A DNA stretch of 64,000 nucleotides, from contig BRXU01000004.1 of NCBI GenBank assembly GCA_030267565.1, positions 4,966,501 through 5,030,500 of the forward strand, in the 5' to 3' direction. A program made the translations under genes and the position numbers. The notes below the pieces were generated by a model. The model saw nothing but the letters and a program-made list of their open reading frames with translations, ran no database searches and was not told the origin of the DNA. The stretch is from Pleodorina starrii (lineage: Eukaryota > Chlorophyta > Chlorophyceae > Chlamydomonadales > Volvocaceae). Below, one piece after another: positions 46,586 through 56,542 of this stretch (its first letter is position 1; every line of letters begins with the position of its first letter).

Positions 46586-47869
46586 TCAGCGAGCCCCATA
46601 GGACCCGTTGGCAGGGAGAACACGGTAGTTGCGTGCCTAACAGCAACCTGCGGGCGTTCCGAGAAGCACGGTGCAAGCACGTGATTTGGGTTTCGGCAGG
46701 TAGTGGTTACAGCTGGCCCCAGACCCTCGACAGGTCGTTTGGAGGGAGACCCTCGGCAGGACGAGACGGAAGTGGGTTGTTTAAAAGTAACCTGCCGTGT
46801 TGTGACACTGTAAATATTTAGGCGTACCAAGTTTGCGTGCCATGGAAAAGATTGTGACATGTATGGAACAAGAAAGGTCGTTCAAAGTAAGGTTCTGTTG
46901 GGAAAGGGCGGCCATGCGCTAGCCCACAACAGCGTGCCCACCCTACCTGTGTTTTTCCGCAGCCGCAGTCTTTCCAAGCTGGCGATTTTTACAAGTAGAG
47001 CTTATCGCAAGGATTGTGTGAAGCAGCGTTCGCGGATACGTAGAGCTGCAGGTGCGTTGGGCGGAAACTGACACTCAAACGAACTTCAAAACCAATCAAA
47101 GTACTGAAGGTACAAGAAGAAAGAAATGCTGTGTAGGAGTGAAGCCCAGTGCAGTAGATTGCGGCGCGTGCGTGGGAACGAGGTGTTCTGTTAAGACTCC
47201 AGAGAGCTGAGGCCTCCGCTGATATGCCTTCGCAAGGATGACTTTAATAAGGCAAAATCACGAGACAAGCGGGTCGGAGCGATAACTTCATAGGGTGACG
47301 AGTTCTTGAATTGTACACTTCGCCTTCCGAATCTCGGCCTGCCGTAACCCGATCGGCCTTCCCTGCTTCCCAACCGGTTCCAATGACGAAATGAGATTAT
47401 GCACCTCCAATGACAATGCCTGTCGCATTAGAATAAGTCCGAATGGACTATGCAAAAGCTTGCTAAATAGCTCATGTACAAGGCCGCGTCGGTCCGGCGC
47501 GGTCCGCGCCAGGGTCTGCATCAAAGCCCACACATCCTGGGATAATGCACAGGAATGCACCAACCGACCCCCTGCCACCACAATCGAAGTCGCGCGGGAT
47601 GCTACAATCAATAGGGATAAGCGGCAGTCGCAGGATGAGAAAACCGTTGGCAGGCTACCTAGGTTAACTCTTGGGCTTTCAGGGGCATCCCCGGCCCGCA
47701 ACCCGGTGCGCAAGGCAAGGGGATTCAGCTCAAGACGCAAGCAGACGCCTGCCTTGGGATGATCGTCTGGCACGGCTGCCCAAGGGTTATGGCGTAGGCG
47801 CGATTGCTCGTATCGCATCAGGCACAGACGGTTCTTGCATCGGGCTAATGCTCCTGGCTGCTCCTGGCA
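46586..47869. other. Gene-poor region left of the MULE-like element
   Basis: No spliced gene is supported. A 203-codon ORF (47288-47899, -) is open, but its first seven codons lie in the transposon end, so that start is fortuitous; the remainder matches no family I know. Base composition is lower in GC than the genes, suggesting old repeats. Confidence 0.4.
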
Positions 47870-47878
47870 GCTGAATTG
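47870..47878 (+). repeat. Left 9-bp target-site duplication of the MULE-like element
   Basis: GCTGAATTG immediately precedes the left inverted repeat and recurs exactly at 50253-50261, immediately after the right one, in direct orientation. Confidence 0.93.
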
Positions 47879-48197
47879 CGACGACCCTAAATCCGTCATG
47901 AGTTCGGCGGTTGGTCGTCCAGCTCACACCCGTACCATTGGCGTCATCCATATTGAGGATAGCGATTCCAAGTGCAAATTTCATCATAGTACTCGCAACT
48001 TTCAAACAACGACGTTCGCATTCAAGCGCTCGCAGAACGAGCTGCAGCAGACACTATGTAATGTACTTCACACGCCACTATATAAACGCAGAAGTGTCAC
48101 TGTGAAAGAGAAATATCGCAGCAACAACATGCGTCCATTCCCGCATCAACTGGGTCCTGACCGCCCACATAGAAAGAATGGCGTGCTTTCAGCCGTG
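47879..48197 (+). repeat. Left terminal inverted repeat of the MULE-like element
   Basis: The repeat is about 319 bp. It contains a TATATAAA at 48079-48086 and, 43 bases on, an ATG (48129) whose frame continues out of the repeat into the core. Homology with the right end fades after GCGTGCTT..CAGCCGTG. Confidence 0.9.
48079..48086 (+). promoter_or_regulatory. TATA box inside the left TIR
   Basis: TATATAAA lies in the left inverted repeat, pointing into the element. The right TIR has TACATAAA at the same place, so only the left copy is canonical. TIR-borne promoters are known for Mutator elements; activity here is inferred. Confidence 0.45.
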
Positions 48198-48338
48198 GCG
48201 CTGTCAGCCCTGGCAAGCCTACACCTCATCGTGCTGGTGTTTACAATGGTTATCGGTGGGAGTCAATCGGCCAGAGATCCTGCCAGCTTGACAGCAGCCA
48301 TGAAGACCATCCGGGCTACAATTGAGGCTCTTGAGTAA
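48129..48338 (+). CDS. Small ORF launched from the left TIR (69 aa, one hydrophobic segment)
   Basis: The frame opens in the TIR with MRPFPHQLGPDRPH and continues into unique core sequence, giving SAVALSALASLHLIVLVFTM, a plausible single transmembrane helix, then a short helical tail ending IEALE. A TATA-like box sits 43 bases before the ATG. Whether it is expressed is unknown. It could be a chimaera of TIR leader and captured host sequence. The paralogous start in the right TIR leads into a different ORF. Confidence 0.35.
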   Translation: MRPFPHQLGPDRPHRKNGVLSAVALSALASLHLIVLVFTMVIGGSQSARDPASLTAAMKTIRATIEALE

Positions 48339-48691
48339 AAATCCAGATACAATCAGCTATGGGTGCACGCCCCAACCACCCTGCCCCCAGGCGGGCCGTC
48401 GTGGCGTGACTGAACAGGAGGTACCCCGGGCTCCGGGGGCAACCCCGGCGCGAGAGGGCGTCCACGCCGGTGTCGCCGGTGTCGCGGCCGCAACCCCCAG
48501 CTCCCGCAACTCCCACGGGAACTGGTCCCGCCCCGCGCGTAAGGGAATCCGCGGCCGCCCACGCCCCGCCCACCGTAAGCTCCTTAGCCCCGCCAGCCGG
48601 TGTTCCTGCCGCCCGCACCTCCCCCGCCGTGGGCCCACGGTGGGACCCAGCGCTGCTCTTGTACCCACGGATGCAATGTCGACGGGATGCC

Positions 48692-49519
48692 TCAGACGGC
48701 GCGGCGGGCGAGCATCACCGCAGCGGCGGCAGAGTTGGCGGATGCGGCGGGCCTGCTAGCTCCCCGGTAGCATATTATGTGCTGCCCCGCCCCGAGCCCC
48801 CGGGCCCCACCGCCTCTCCAGCGAGGCTGACCCCCGCCAGCGTCAACCCCGCCGGGGCTCCCGCCGACCTTGGCTTTCCTTGGCTTTCCCGGAGTTACCG
48901 GTCCGTTGCTGCCTCGCCGTCCTCCGCCGCAGGCATCGGGCCGGTCCCCCCCACCCGAGTAGTCGATCCCCTGCCGTAGCCGGTGCAGGAAGCGGTTGTA
49001 GGGTCCCGCTCCAGCCCCCAGGCTCCGGTGCCTGCTCTCCTGCCCCAGTCGTACCCGTTTGCGGGGCAGATCTGTAGGCGCCGCACCCGCTCCTGTGTCG
49101 CCCCGCCCCTGCCGGCGCCGGCCCGGGTCCCGGCCTCGGGAGGTCGGATCCCCTGCGTTCCCGACGGAATTCGGGTACAGTGCGTGGCTCAGCAAACGGA
49201 GTGCCGGTGCCCCATGCGGTTGCACCTGCCCCCCCTGCGTGCCCGCCCTTCCTGGTGAGCGCCAGCTGCCCCACCGGCCCGCGATCATGCTAGCCGTCCC
49301 CATTTGGCCCGTGTTGGGTTCTTCGGTGTGCCGTGGGCCCCACCCCGTACCTCTCAACGCTGTTCGCCCATTCTCGGCGGTGCGACGCGCCCCCCCGTTA
49401 GGCCCTATCTGGCGCGTGGTGCACCCTCGCTGACCGGACTCCCTTGGGCCTGGCCCCACGCGCGACGCGCCCCCTCCCTGCCGACCCATCGACGCGTGCC
49501 GTCCCTTCCCCTTTGCCAT
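48692..49519 (-). CDS. Hypothetical 275-codon ORF in the GC-rich core of the element
   Basis: An uninterrupted ATG-initiated frame runs on - through the core. Its composition is Gly/Arg/Ala/Pro-rich, and I recognise no domain. At this GC level, stop codons are rare, so an open frame of this length can arise by chance. It could also be remains of a captured gene. Its N-terminal end overlaps the tandem-repeat zone. Confidence 0.2.
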   Translation of the reverse strand: MAKGKGRHASMGRQGGGASRVGPGPRESGQRGCTTRQIGPNGGARRTAENGRTALRGTGWGPRHTEEPNTGQMGTASMIAGRWGSWRSPGRAGTQGGQVQPHGAPALRLLSHALYPNSVGNAGDPTSRGRDPGRRRQGRGDTGAGAAPTDLPRKRVRLGQESRHRSLGAGAGPYNRFLHRLRQGIDYSGGGDRPDACGGGRRGSNGPVTPGKPRKAKVGGSPGGVDAGGGQPRWRGGGARGLGAGQHIICYRGASRPAASANSAAAAVMLARRAV

Positions 49520-49815
49520 GCACCCACTGCCCGCGGCACGTGAAGCCCCCTCCCTTTGTGTCCGGTTCTACGCGCGGCACGCTTCTCCCTTAAAGGCCCC
49601 GCGGCGTGCAAAGCCCCTCTTTCCCCCTGGCTCGGTCCCACGCGCGGTGCGCCCTCCCCGCGGCGCCCCCCCTTTCCCCTTATATCAGGTCACGCGCGCG
49701 ATGCATCCCTCCTGGCCAACCCCGCGGCGCGGCCGCTTCCCCTTTCGCCTTGTACCCGGTCCCGCGCCCGCTGCGCCGCTCCCCTGCAGGCCCCGCGGCG
49801 CACAGCCGGGCTTAT
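49440..49815. repeat. Degenerate ~80-bp tandem repeats in the element core
   Basis: The block CCCCGCGGCG with flanking CACGCGCGG and a pyrimidine stretch (CCCTTTCCCC-like) recurs at intervals of roughly 60-85 bp, four to five times. The copies are diverged, which points to an old minisatellite carried inside the transposon. Confidence 0.6.
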
Positions 49816-50002
49816 GCGGAGACGCACTCCTACGCACTCGGGGGGCCAGAGTCCGAGTAGATGGAATTTCCAATTTAACAGCGCCATTATTACCGGTGTT
49901 ATCAGAGAGTGTTTTTGGGAAAGAGACTTGGGTCATGGTGGGCACGGCTGCAAGCACGCTATGCTTTCTATGTGGGCGGTGTTTGTGCGGGAATGGACGC
50001 AT
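49685..50002 (-). CDS. ORF launched from the right TIR (105 aa)
   Basis: The right TIR opens a frame with MRPFPHKHRPHRKHSVL, paralogous to the left one, then diverges completely and runs into the GC-rich core as an Arg/Gly/Pro-rich tail. The TATA site upstream is degenerate. A functional product is doubtful. Confidence 0.2.
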   Translation of the reverse strand: MRPFPHKHRPHRKHSVLAAVPTMTQVSFPKTLSDNTGNNGAVKLEIPSTRTLAPRVRRSASPHKPGCAPRGLQGSGAAGAGPGTRRKGKRPRRGVGQEGCIARVT

Positions 50003-50252
50003 GTTGTTCTTGCGATATTTCTCTTTCACAGTGACACTTCTGCGTTTATGTAGTGGCGTGTGAAGTACATTACATAGGGTTCGCTGCAGCTCGTTCTGCG
50101 AGCGCTTGAATGCGAACGTCGTTGTTTGAAAATTGCGAGTACTATGATGAAATTTGCACTTGGAATCGCTATCCTCGATATGGATGACGCCAATGGTACG
50201 GGTGTGAGCTGGACGACCAACCGCCGAACTCATGACGGATTTAGGGTCGTCG
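49942..50252 (-). repeat. Right terminal inverted repeat of the MULE-like element
   Basis: The repeat is about 311 bp and mirrors 47879-48197. Differences include TATA to TACA in the promoter-like site and a small deletion near its inner end. Confidence 0.9.
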
Positions 50253-50261
50253 GCTGAATTG
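50253..50261 (+). repeat. Right 9-bp target-site duplication of the MULE-like element
   Basis: This is an exact direct repeat (GCTGAATTG) of 47870-47878. Confidence 0.93.
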
Positions 50262-50871
50262 TATTTTGGGGCGCCACGGGGCGCCTTACAAGCCGTGAAA
50301 ATCTACACGTGGCTCTAGGTATGCTGCTCTACTGGCAAAAACGCCAACCAATTGGAATTTAGGTTTCAGCGGGAGGCAATGCACAAGCAATAAATCCACG
50401 CCTTTCCACAGGAGGGCTGGTATGAAAGGGGGGGCCGGCACGCTGCGGGCGGTTGCCGAGCTTTTGTGGCAACTTGGACATATGAACGTGTACCAGTAAG
50501 CATACCGTATGGCACATGGACATTTGCAATGATAGTGTGACATATCTAACGCGTCAGCACGACAACGAACTTAGCCACACAATGTTGGCCAGGGCCCCGG
50601 CGATGGCACTTAGAGGCGGGCCGTAATGAAGGATTCGCGCTGCAACTAACTCACCCAAACTTCTGCACCCATCCGGAACCTGCCGGCGGTTGATGGGCTT
50701 GGCATTGACTCACATGCTCCTTTCGTCTTGGAATGACTGGGCCAACGAACTGCCCAATCGGTAGCTGTCAACTCTCCTGGCTGGGCTAGGGCTGGGCTTC
50801 CATCGCTGACTTCGGCTGTGCCTACTCAGGACACAAAACGCGCAAAGCCGTTGAGCACCCGACCGAGGTTC
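50262..50871. other. Intergenic, right flank of the element and 5' flank of the orphan gene
   Basis: No supported coding exon is seen. A splice-acceptor-like CTACTCAG at 50822-50829 precedes the frame of the orphan gene, so a further 5' exon within this stretch is possible. Confidence 0.4.
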
Positions 50872-53800
50872 ATGACAATCGCATTGACACAGAATCTACT
50901 AGAGAAGAACGTGCGCCAACTCCTTGCCGAGCAGCCCGTGTTTGTGCGCAGTGCTGCGGCGGATAAACATGGGCTGCTGGACCTAACAATGCCATCGTCA
51001 CAACACGTTGCAATGAAGTAAGAAGTTACTGAGATACTGAAGAACGATTACGCCTGCTTGTGCGACGTTGAAAACTTGGTGCATTTATAACCTGCATGCA
51101 TACTAAGCGTGCTTCGCGCACGTCACCCCGTGGAACAAGGAACCGTAAGGAACATACGGCATGCATCAAACCCAATTACACACTGTAGATAGATGAGTAT
51201 GTATGCGACGAGGTCTGCCGGGATTACGATACATTTGATGGTTAGGACTCGCTGGAGCCAGTCCGACCTCACGTTCCCTACGTTGTCATTCCGCCATCGC
51301 AAAGATTTAATTGTGTAGTTTGTCCACGTTACACGTGACCTGCTCAGTAGTCGCCGCTCGACATGATGGTACATGAGGGACAAGTAAAAGGCCCAACATA
51401 CCTGTCCCGCGTACATCGGCCGCAACGGAGCACCTACAACTAAACTATACCACGCGCACATGTCTGCGTCTCAATATGATTTGACAGAGTGCATAGTTTT
51501 CTGTTTACTCGTAGTGTGCTATTCATTGGCACTGGCCGGCGCAGGTCTGTGCGCGCGCGGCTGGGGTCTCCGGAACAGGAGGCAGACCACAGCGGGAGCA
51601 AATAGAACCCACATTGCACCTGGGTAACCCAGTTGTGTATACGTGTGCCTGGCTGCAACTCCTGGCCTGGCCTAGCCGGATTGGCTCATCTATCCTTTCT
51701 CCAGTCGGGGACTTTCGAATATGGAAGAGGTCCTTGGCCACGCACTACTACTGACCAGCCCGCTGGCGGCCTGCTATGGTGCTAAGCTTCTAACGAGACT
51801 GGTGGAGCAGCTGGAAGACACCAGAAGGTGTGTGTGACCGAACGTAACGGGAAACAGCACCATGAGCGGTTAGGGCCCATATAGGGCTTATCTCTGGCAG
51901 TTCCATAACAAAAGCGGCCAATGCTTTTCATATCCATACCTAAAGCCGGGGGCATTGGAGAGAATTTGGACTCCCCCGGTACCGAAAATTGAAAGGGCCA
52001 TCATTTGCAATTAGGTGCACGCGCCGGGGAAACGCCAGTAACGCATGTACTGAGATATTAACCCTTGATGATGTTGTTCTTGCAGAGGCTTCTTGATTCC
52101 TCGAGCATTTTCCCGCTGCCTCGCCGCCCAACGGAGGACCGATGACCGTGGTGCAAACTGTACCGAGCAACCCCATGATTGTGGTCTCTTCCAATACAAG
52201 AATGCCGCCTTTAGCTACCAGGTCGGTTGCTCGCTTCAACGTCCCCTCTTGCCTGTTAGGGTTTGTCTCGGCAAGCACAGTTAATGCCCCATTTTCCTTC
52301 GCTCTGTATTGCAGAACCTAGCTGAGTACGCTGACTCTGCGGTCGTTGCTTTCGGATATGCTGGTAATGCTGCCAATGGCGACGACGATGAGGAGCTGGG
52401 CTTCTGCATTCTCACCCCTCAACAGGCTCTCGGCGCCCTGGTGCGTGCACTCAACATGTTCGGACTTGATGGCTTTTCCCAGGGAGGCGTCAAGTCGGCT
52501 GTGTGGAGCGGCTGATGAAGTCGTTTTGCCTATCTCAGCGAAAGCTCAACGCTCACCTTTCCTTCACCTCCCCCGTTCTCCTGCAGGGCGACCACGCTCC
52601 TCAGTTCGCCAAGATCTTCCTCAACGGCTCGACCTTCGTCGCCGACCGGAGCGAACCCGGCACGGTAGGAAGGCTGCACGAACGCACCGATGCCTGAGCT
52701 AGCTAATCGCCCTCTCGCGTAGCCATTGAAGTGCGAGTACGGCGTGCCAAATACCACCGGCATCTACAATCTGCCGTCGCCATCAACCTCTTGAAGTCCC
52801 CTCCAAACCTTTGTTGCCCTTCCTGGTCGGTTGGCATCATCGAATCGCAGGTGCTCTCCATTGACGAGTATGCTGACCGCATTTCCTTATTCAGCCGTCA
52901 CCAGTCCGTTGGCGGCTCACCCTGCGCGGCCGACTGCCCCAGCGGCTGTCCCGGCACCGACCCGCAGGTCACCTCCCCCAGCCTTCCGCCCCGCGCCACC
53001 ACGGACGGCGGCGCGCCCAACGTCCCTATGACCTGCCACAGCGATTTGTCCCCCTTCACTTCGTACAGCAGCTGCGACCAAACGTACACGACGGACTCTG
53101 CACCCACCATTTCTACGCGCAGCAGCCTCGAGTTACCGTTGCCATCGGACAGTCTCTCGTCCACGTGCGCGCAGTTCGACATAAGTACGAATGTCTCCGT
53201 CGCTGCGCCTGCGGCTGCCGAGAAGGACGCCATCGAAGGCCCGTACTGCAACAGTACGGCGCCGCAGATGTGTCCGCCAGCACCAGAGGTCGTAATCCTG
53301 GGAAAGGCCAACGCCTGCATGTGGCGTGACGCCGCCGCCACGGCGGCGGCAACAGCCGCGACGGCCGAACCTGTGTGCGACAACGCGCCGACCACCCCGC
53401 GCGAGTTGACCACTCCTCGGCGACCCACGGCCTCGCCCTTGTCCGCCGGAGGCTACTGCGCCAACTCGGCGGCGCCGAGCTCTGTGGACGCGCAGCTGCC
53501 ACGGCGAAGCTTCGACAGCGGCGTAACTCCGCGGGAGCTGGATTTCGGAAGGGCCGCTACGGGCCCTGCGTCGTCTGGGTTCCAGTCGCGGTGCGGCGTT
53601 GGCAACCCGCGGAGCGCCTCGCACGGCGGAGCGGTTGTCGCGCATGCGAGGCCGGCCCAGCGGCGCTGCTGGGTGCCAGCGGGTGCGCGGTCCATGCCGC
53701 CGCCGTTGCCGTCGCCGTCGCCGGTTGTCGCGCGCGGCGGCAGCTTCAGCTCGGCGCGGACTTCGTTGCACCTTCAGGTGCGTGCCACGACGCGGGGACG

Positions 53801-54456
53801 GCGCTTATTTGACAGAGTATAAGAGATGAGCTTCTCCTCTCCTCCTCCTTGTTTCGTGCATGCCGTTGACCTGCGTATGCGTTTGGACAAGTATGCCGGC
53901 AATTCACAACACTCTGTTGCCGGAGTCCTTCCGTTGCCGGTGTGTTCTTAAAAGCCGCCGCGGCTTCCCTCACCCGTTGCAGGAGGGCGACGTCACTTGC
54001 TGCAGAGGGGTGGCGTCGGCGCCGCACTCGCCACCGCAGCATGTGCGCGCGCGGCCCTGCGGCCTCGTGACCCCGGGCGCCGCGCCGTCGTCGCCTTCCG
54101 CCTGTCCTGTGGGGCTGTCGAAGGCCCCGGCGCTGCCGCTCCCCGATGGCGCCACGCTCGAATCGGCCGTGCCGCCGGCGCTGCGGTACTATTTGGAGCG
54201 GGCACGCGCGGCGGGTGCCCATGAGGGTGACGCGGCGGTGGTGGCGGGCAGTGTTGCGGTTGGGTCGTTGGGCGGCGCAGACGCCGGCGTTGCTGCGGAC
54301 GCGCCAGCTGCCGCCGGCCGGCCGGGCTTCGTCCGGGCGACTGTCGAGCAGCTCAATACGCAGCGTCTGGTGTGCTGCCATGATACGCCGTTTGCTGCGG
54401 CCAAGACGAGCCGCAAGACGCGACCGCTGGCGCACCGAGTGACGGCCTGCAAGTGA
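50872..54456 (+). CDS. Orphan multi-exon gene (669-aa model)
   Basis: Exons 50872-51017, 51705-51827, 52086-52221, 52315-52440, 52587-52664, 52851-53777 and 53983-54456 join in phase throughout. I do not recognise the family. The N-terminal ~200 residues look globular: LEKNVRQLLAEQPVFV, MEEVLGHALLLTSPLAACYG, HDCGLFQYKNAAFSYQ, NLAEYADSAVVAFGYAG, HAPQFAKIFLNGSTFVADR. The long sixth exon is Ser/Thr/Pro- and Ala-rich, with repeated TPREL motifs and Cys residues. The last exon contains LPDGATLESAVPPALRYYL and a basic tail. The first two exons are less certain: an ATG at 51721 within exon 2 is an alternative start. A separate acceptor at 52722 would give an alternative last exon (PLKCEYGVPNTTGIYNLPS, then a stop at 52794), truncating the protein before the low-complexity half. 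Confidence 0.5.
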
Positions 54457-56542
54457 GGGAGGGCACGTGTTTTTGAGGAGGTTGGCGCCTCTATTTAGCT
54501 GGATCCGGAGGGATGCTTGCTGCTGGGGCTGCTGTGGGCGCGGCAGGTGCGCAAGCAGGGCTTGATTCTTTCTTTTTACCTGATACCCTCATTCGTTAGG
54601 CGGCGCTGCGTCCTCTACGTTCGCCGGGGGGCCGCAAGCCGCGGTGCATTGACTCTGTGCAGTAAAGACTCTTCATTGTCACTATTGACTGACTTGTCCT
54701 CAACACATTTGCTTGAGCGGGTTGGCGTTTTGAGAGTCTTTGGGTTGGCTTGGTCGGTCGAGAGAGTTAGAAGCGAGGGTTTGACCCGCGGTGCGAAGCT
54801 GCGTGGCGCGGTGCACACTGGTATTATTGGGCGCAGCGCATAAGTTCACTCGATGCCCGCACGTCGGTGGCGAATCTGTCTCTGGCGCGGGCCTCACGAC
54901 AGGAGCGGCTGGCTCTCCCTGTCTTAATCAAGTCACGGCTCTGCCGATAATGTCTGGTTTTTTCCACATGTGCAATCGCACAAATGCATACGCGTGCTTC
55001 GGCATAGCTTGTTGGTATCGTGCCCAACTCAAAATTTGAGACTAAACAGGCGTCGCGATCCAAGGGTTGTTACTTGTTGACTGGGCGCGCCCGGTAATAA
55101 AGCCTTTACGCAATTATTTTCGGGCACGTGGTCCATGCGAGTCTGTTAGACACGTTCGCGTGCTAGGGCTTGCTGGTGCCTGTCCAGGGGTTCACTTTGT
55201 GGCTTGGAGCGTCTCTCCTGAAGTGTATGCGGCGGCCCACGGGACTCTTGAAGGGTTTTTCGGTGTTGGCTGTTGGTTTCGGTTTCGGTGTTGAGGGCTT
55301 GCGTTAGCTGTGCGTCTTTGTTGCGTTGTTGGTTGCACGATGGGGCACGACGGGGTATTCGGGGTTTTTTTCCTATGTTCTGTGTACGCTAGGAGGATGC
55401 AGCAAGGAACTAGCTAATCTCGCGCACAGCTTTCAGCTCTGCTAGATAATTCGTTTCGGTGTGTGTTCACTAGCTAGCTAGAGTCGACTAGGTCGAGAAG
55501 GGTTCCATGCAGAGGTGGGCACAGCCATCGAGCCGTGTGGTGTCAGTGCAGCTTGATCTGCGCAGCACGCTATCACACACACGGATGGCAGGACGGCCGC
55601 GGAGCGGATAACACGGCGCGCTTTCCAAAAACGCAACGACGCGCTGGCATGGTGAGACGTTAGGCACAAGCCCGCGCCTGTGGAGGCTGAGATGTAATTA
55701 ACTAGTATTTTGATGCCATTGCTGTGTTTTTTGGGGTGCATGATGTAGTGCTTTCGACGCGCCTGTGTACTGACGGCATGGCTCTTCAACTACTGCATAT
55801 AAATACGTGCCGCTTGCGTATTGTCTGCTGGCGAACTCGCCTGCCAAAAACATCCCCGCTTGTAAAAACCGAGAAGTACTATCTGGAACCGTGCGCCCAG
55901 CTCCTCCAACCGTATGCGCGCCAACCCACCTTGTGCGCGGCTCCTACCCGTATTCAAATGGCAAATGCAGCAAATTTTGCGGAGACTGTGTTGCGTTTTG
56001 ATTGAAAGCGCATCAGCTGATGCTTGGCCTAGCCAGGCCTATCAGCCTGGAACACCGACCAGGAAGGCAAGGGGGGTGGGAACTGGTAGGAAGGATGGCT
56101 CTTGGCAATCCTGGGGATGTCGAGGTGAATTGTCGCAGGGGAAAGGACTGCCGCCTGCAGTGTGGCAGTTCGCTCTGTAGGTTTCACCGCGCACGGAACG
56201 ACTTTCTCTCGGGTTCCGTGGCGTGCTGCGCGTGCTGCAAGGTCGAGGTACGGCCGACCGTAACGCCTCTTTTTGCCATGGCAAGGCTTAGCTAAAAGAG
56301 CTCCATGATAGCTCTGTATTGCAGTCCTTCATAAACAGAAACAAACATTTGCATAGCACGTTTGGTCAAGTCCTTTCCCTGATGTCAAGCCTTTTCCCTA
56401 TCTGAACTAGAATCATACTTGCTTCCCTCATTACACGCACCTATCGCGTAGCACCAGAATCATAGGAGAAGGGTGACCCCAAGCACGGTAAATTTACTTG
56501 CACAGCCATTCTACCAGTGTACAAACGCACCCAGCCGCAAAC
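54457..56542. other. Intergenic between the orphan gene and the fibrillin gene
   Basis: I see no supported gene in these 2 kb. A diverged repeat copy lies at 55883-56025. The proximal ~500 bases are probably 3' UTR of the orphan gene. Confidence 0.5.
55883..56025. repeat. Diverged dispersed repeat, copy A
   Basis: The segment from TGGAACCGTGCGCCC to a palindromic CATCAGCTGATG then CTT shares ordered blocks with 60402-60507 (TGGAACC.TGCGCCC.GCTCCTCC, AATGCAGC, TTGCGTT, CATCAGCTGATGCTT). It is a probable remnant of a common interspersed repeat. Confidence 0.6.

Larger units (their letters stand above)
47879..50252. mobile_element. Non-autonomous Mutator-like (MULE) DNA transposon, 2,374 bp
   Basis: The element starts CGACGACCCTAAATCC and ends with its exact reverse complement. 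The inverted repeats are 47879-~48197 and ~49942-50252, about 97% identical over the outer 250 bp and slightly more diverged inside (a ~9-base deletion in the right copy). A perfect 9-bp direct repeat, GCTGAATTG, flanks both ends. Long TIRs plus 9-bp duplications are the established signature of Mutator/MULE elements. No MURA-type transposase or zinc-knuckle ORF is visible, so it would need a transposase from elsewhere. The 1.75-kb core is far richer in G+C than the TIRs and the flanks, as expected of a Pack-MULE-style cargo. The high TIR identity suggests a fairly recent insertion. Confidence 0.9.

Noticed and set aside
52898..53428. - strand frame with natural-looking stretches (for example VYVWSQLLYEVKGDKSLW)
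   Set aside because: The opposite strand has a longer frame bounded by a good acceptor (52850) and donor (53778), in phase with exons on both sides, so the + strand model is preferred. I am not fully certain.
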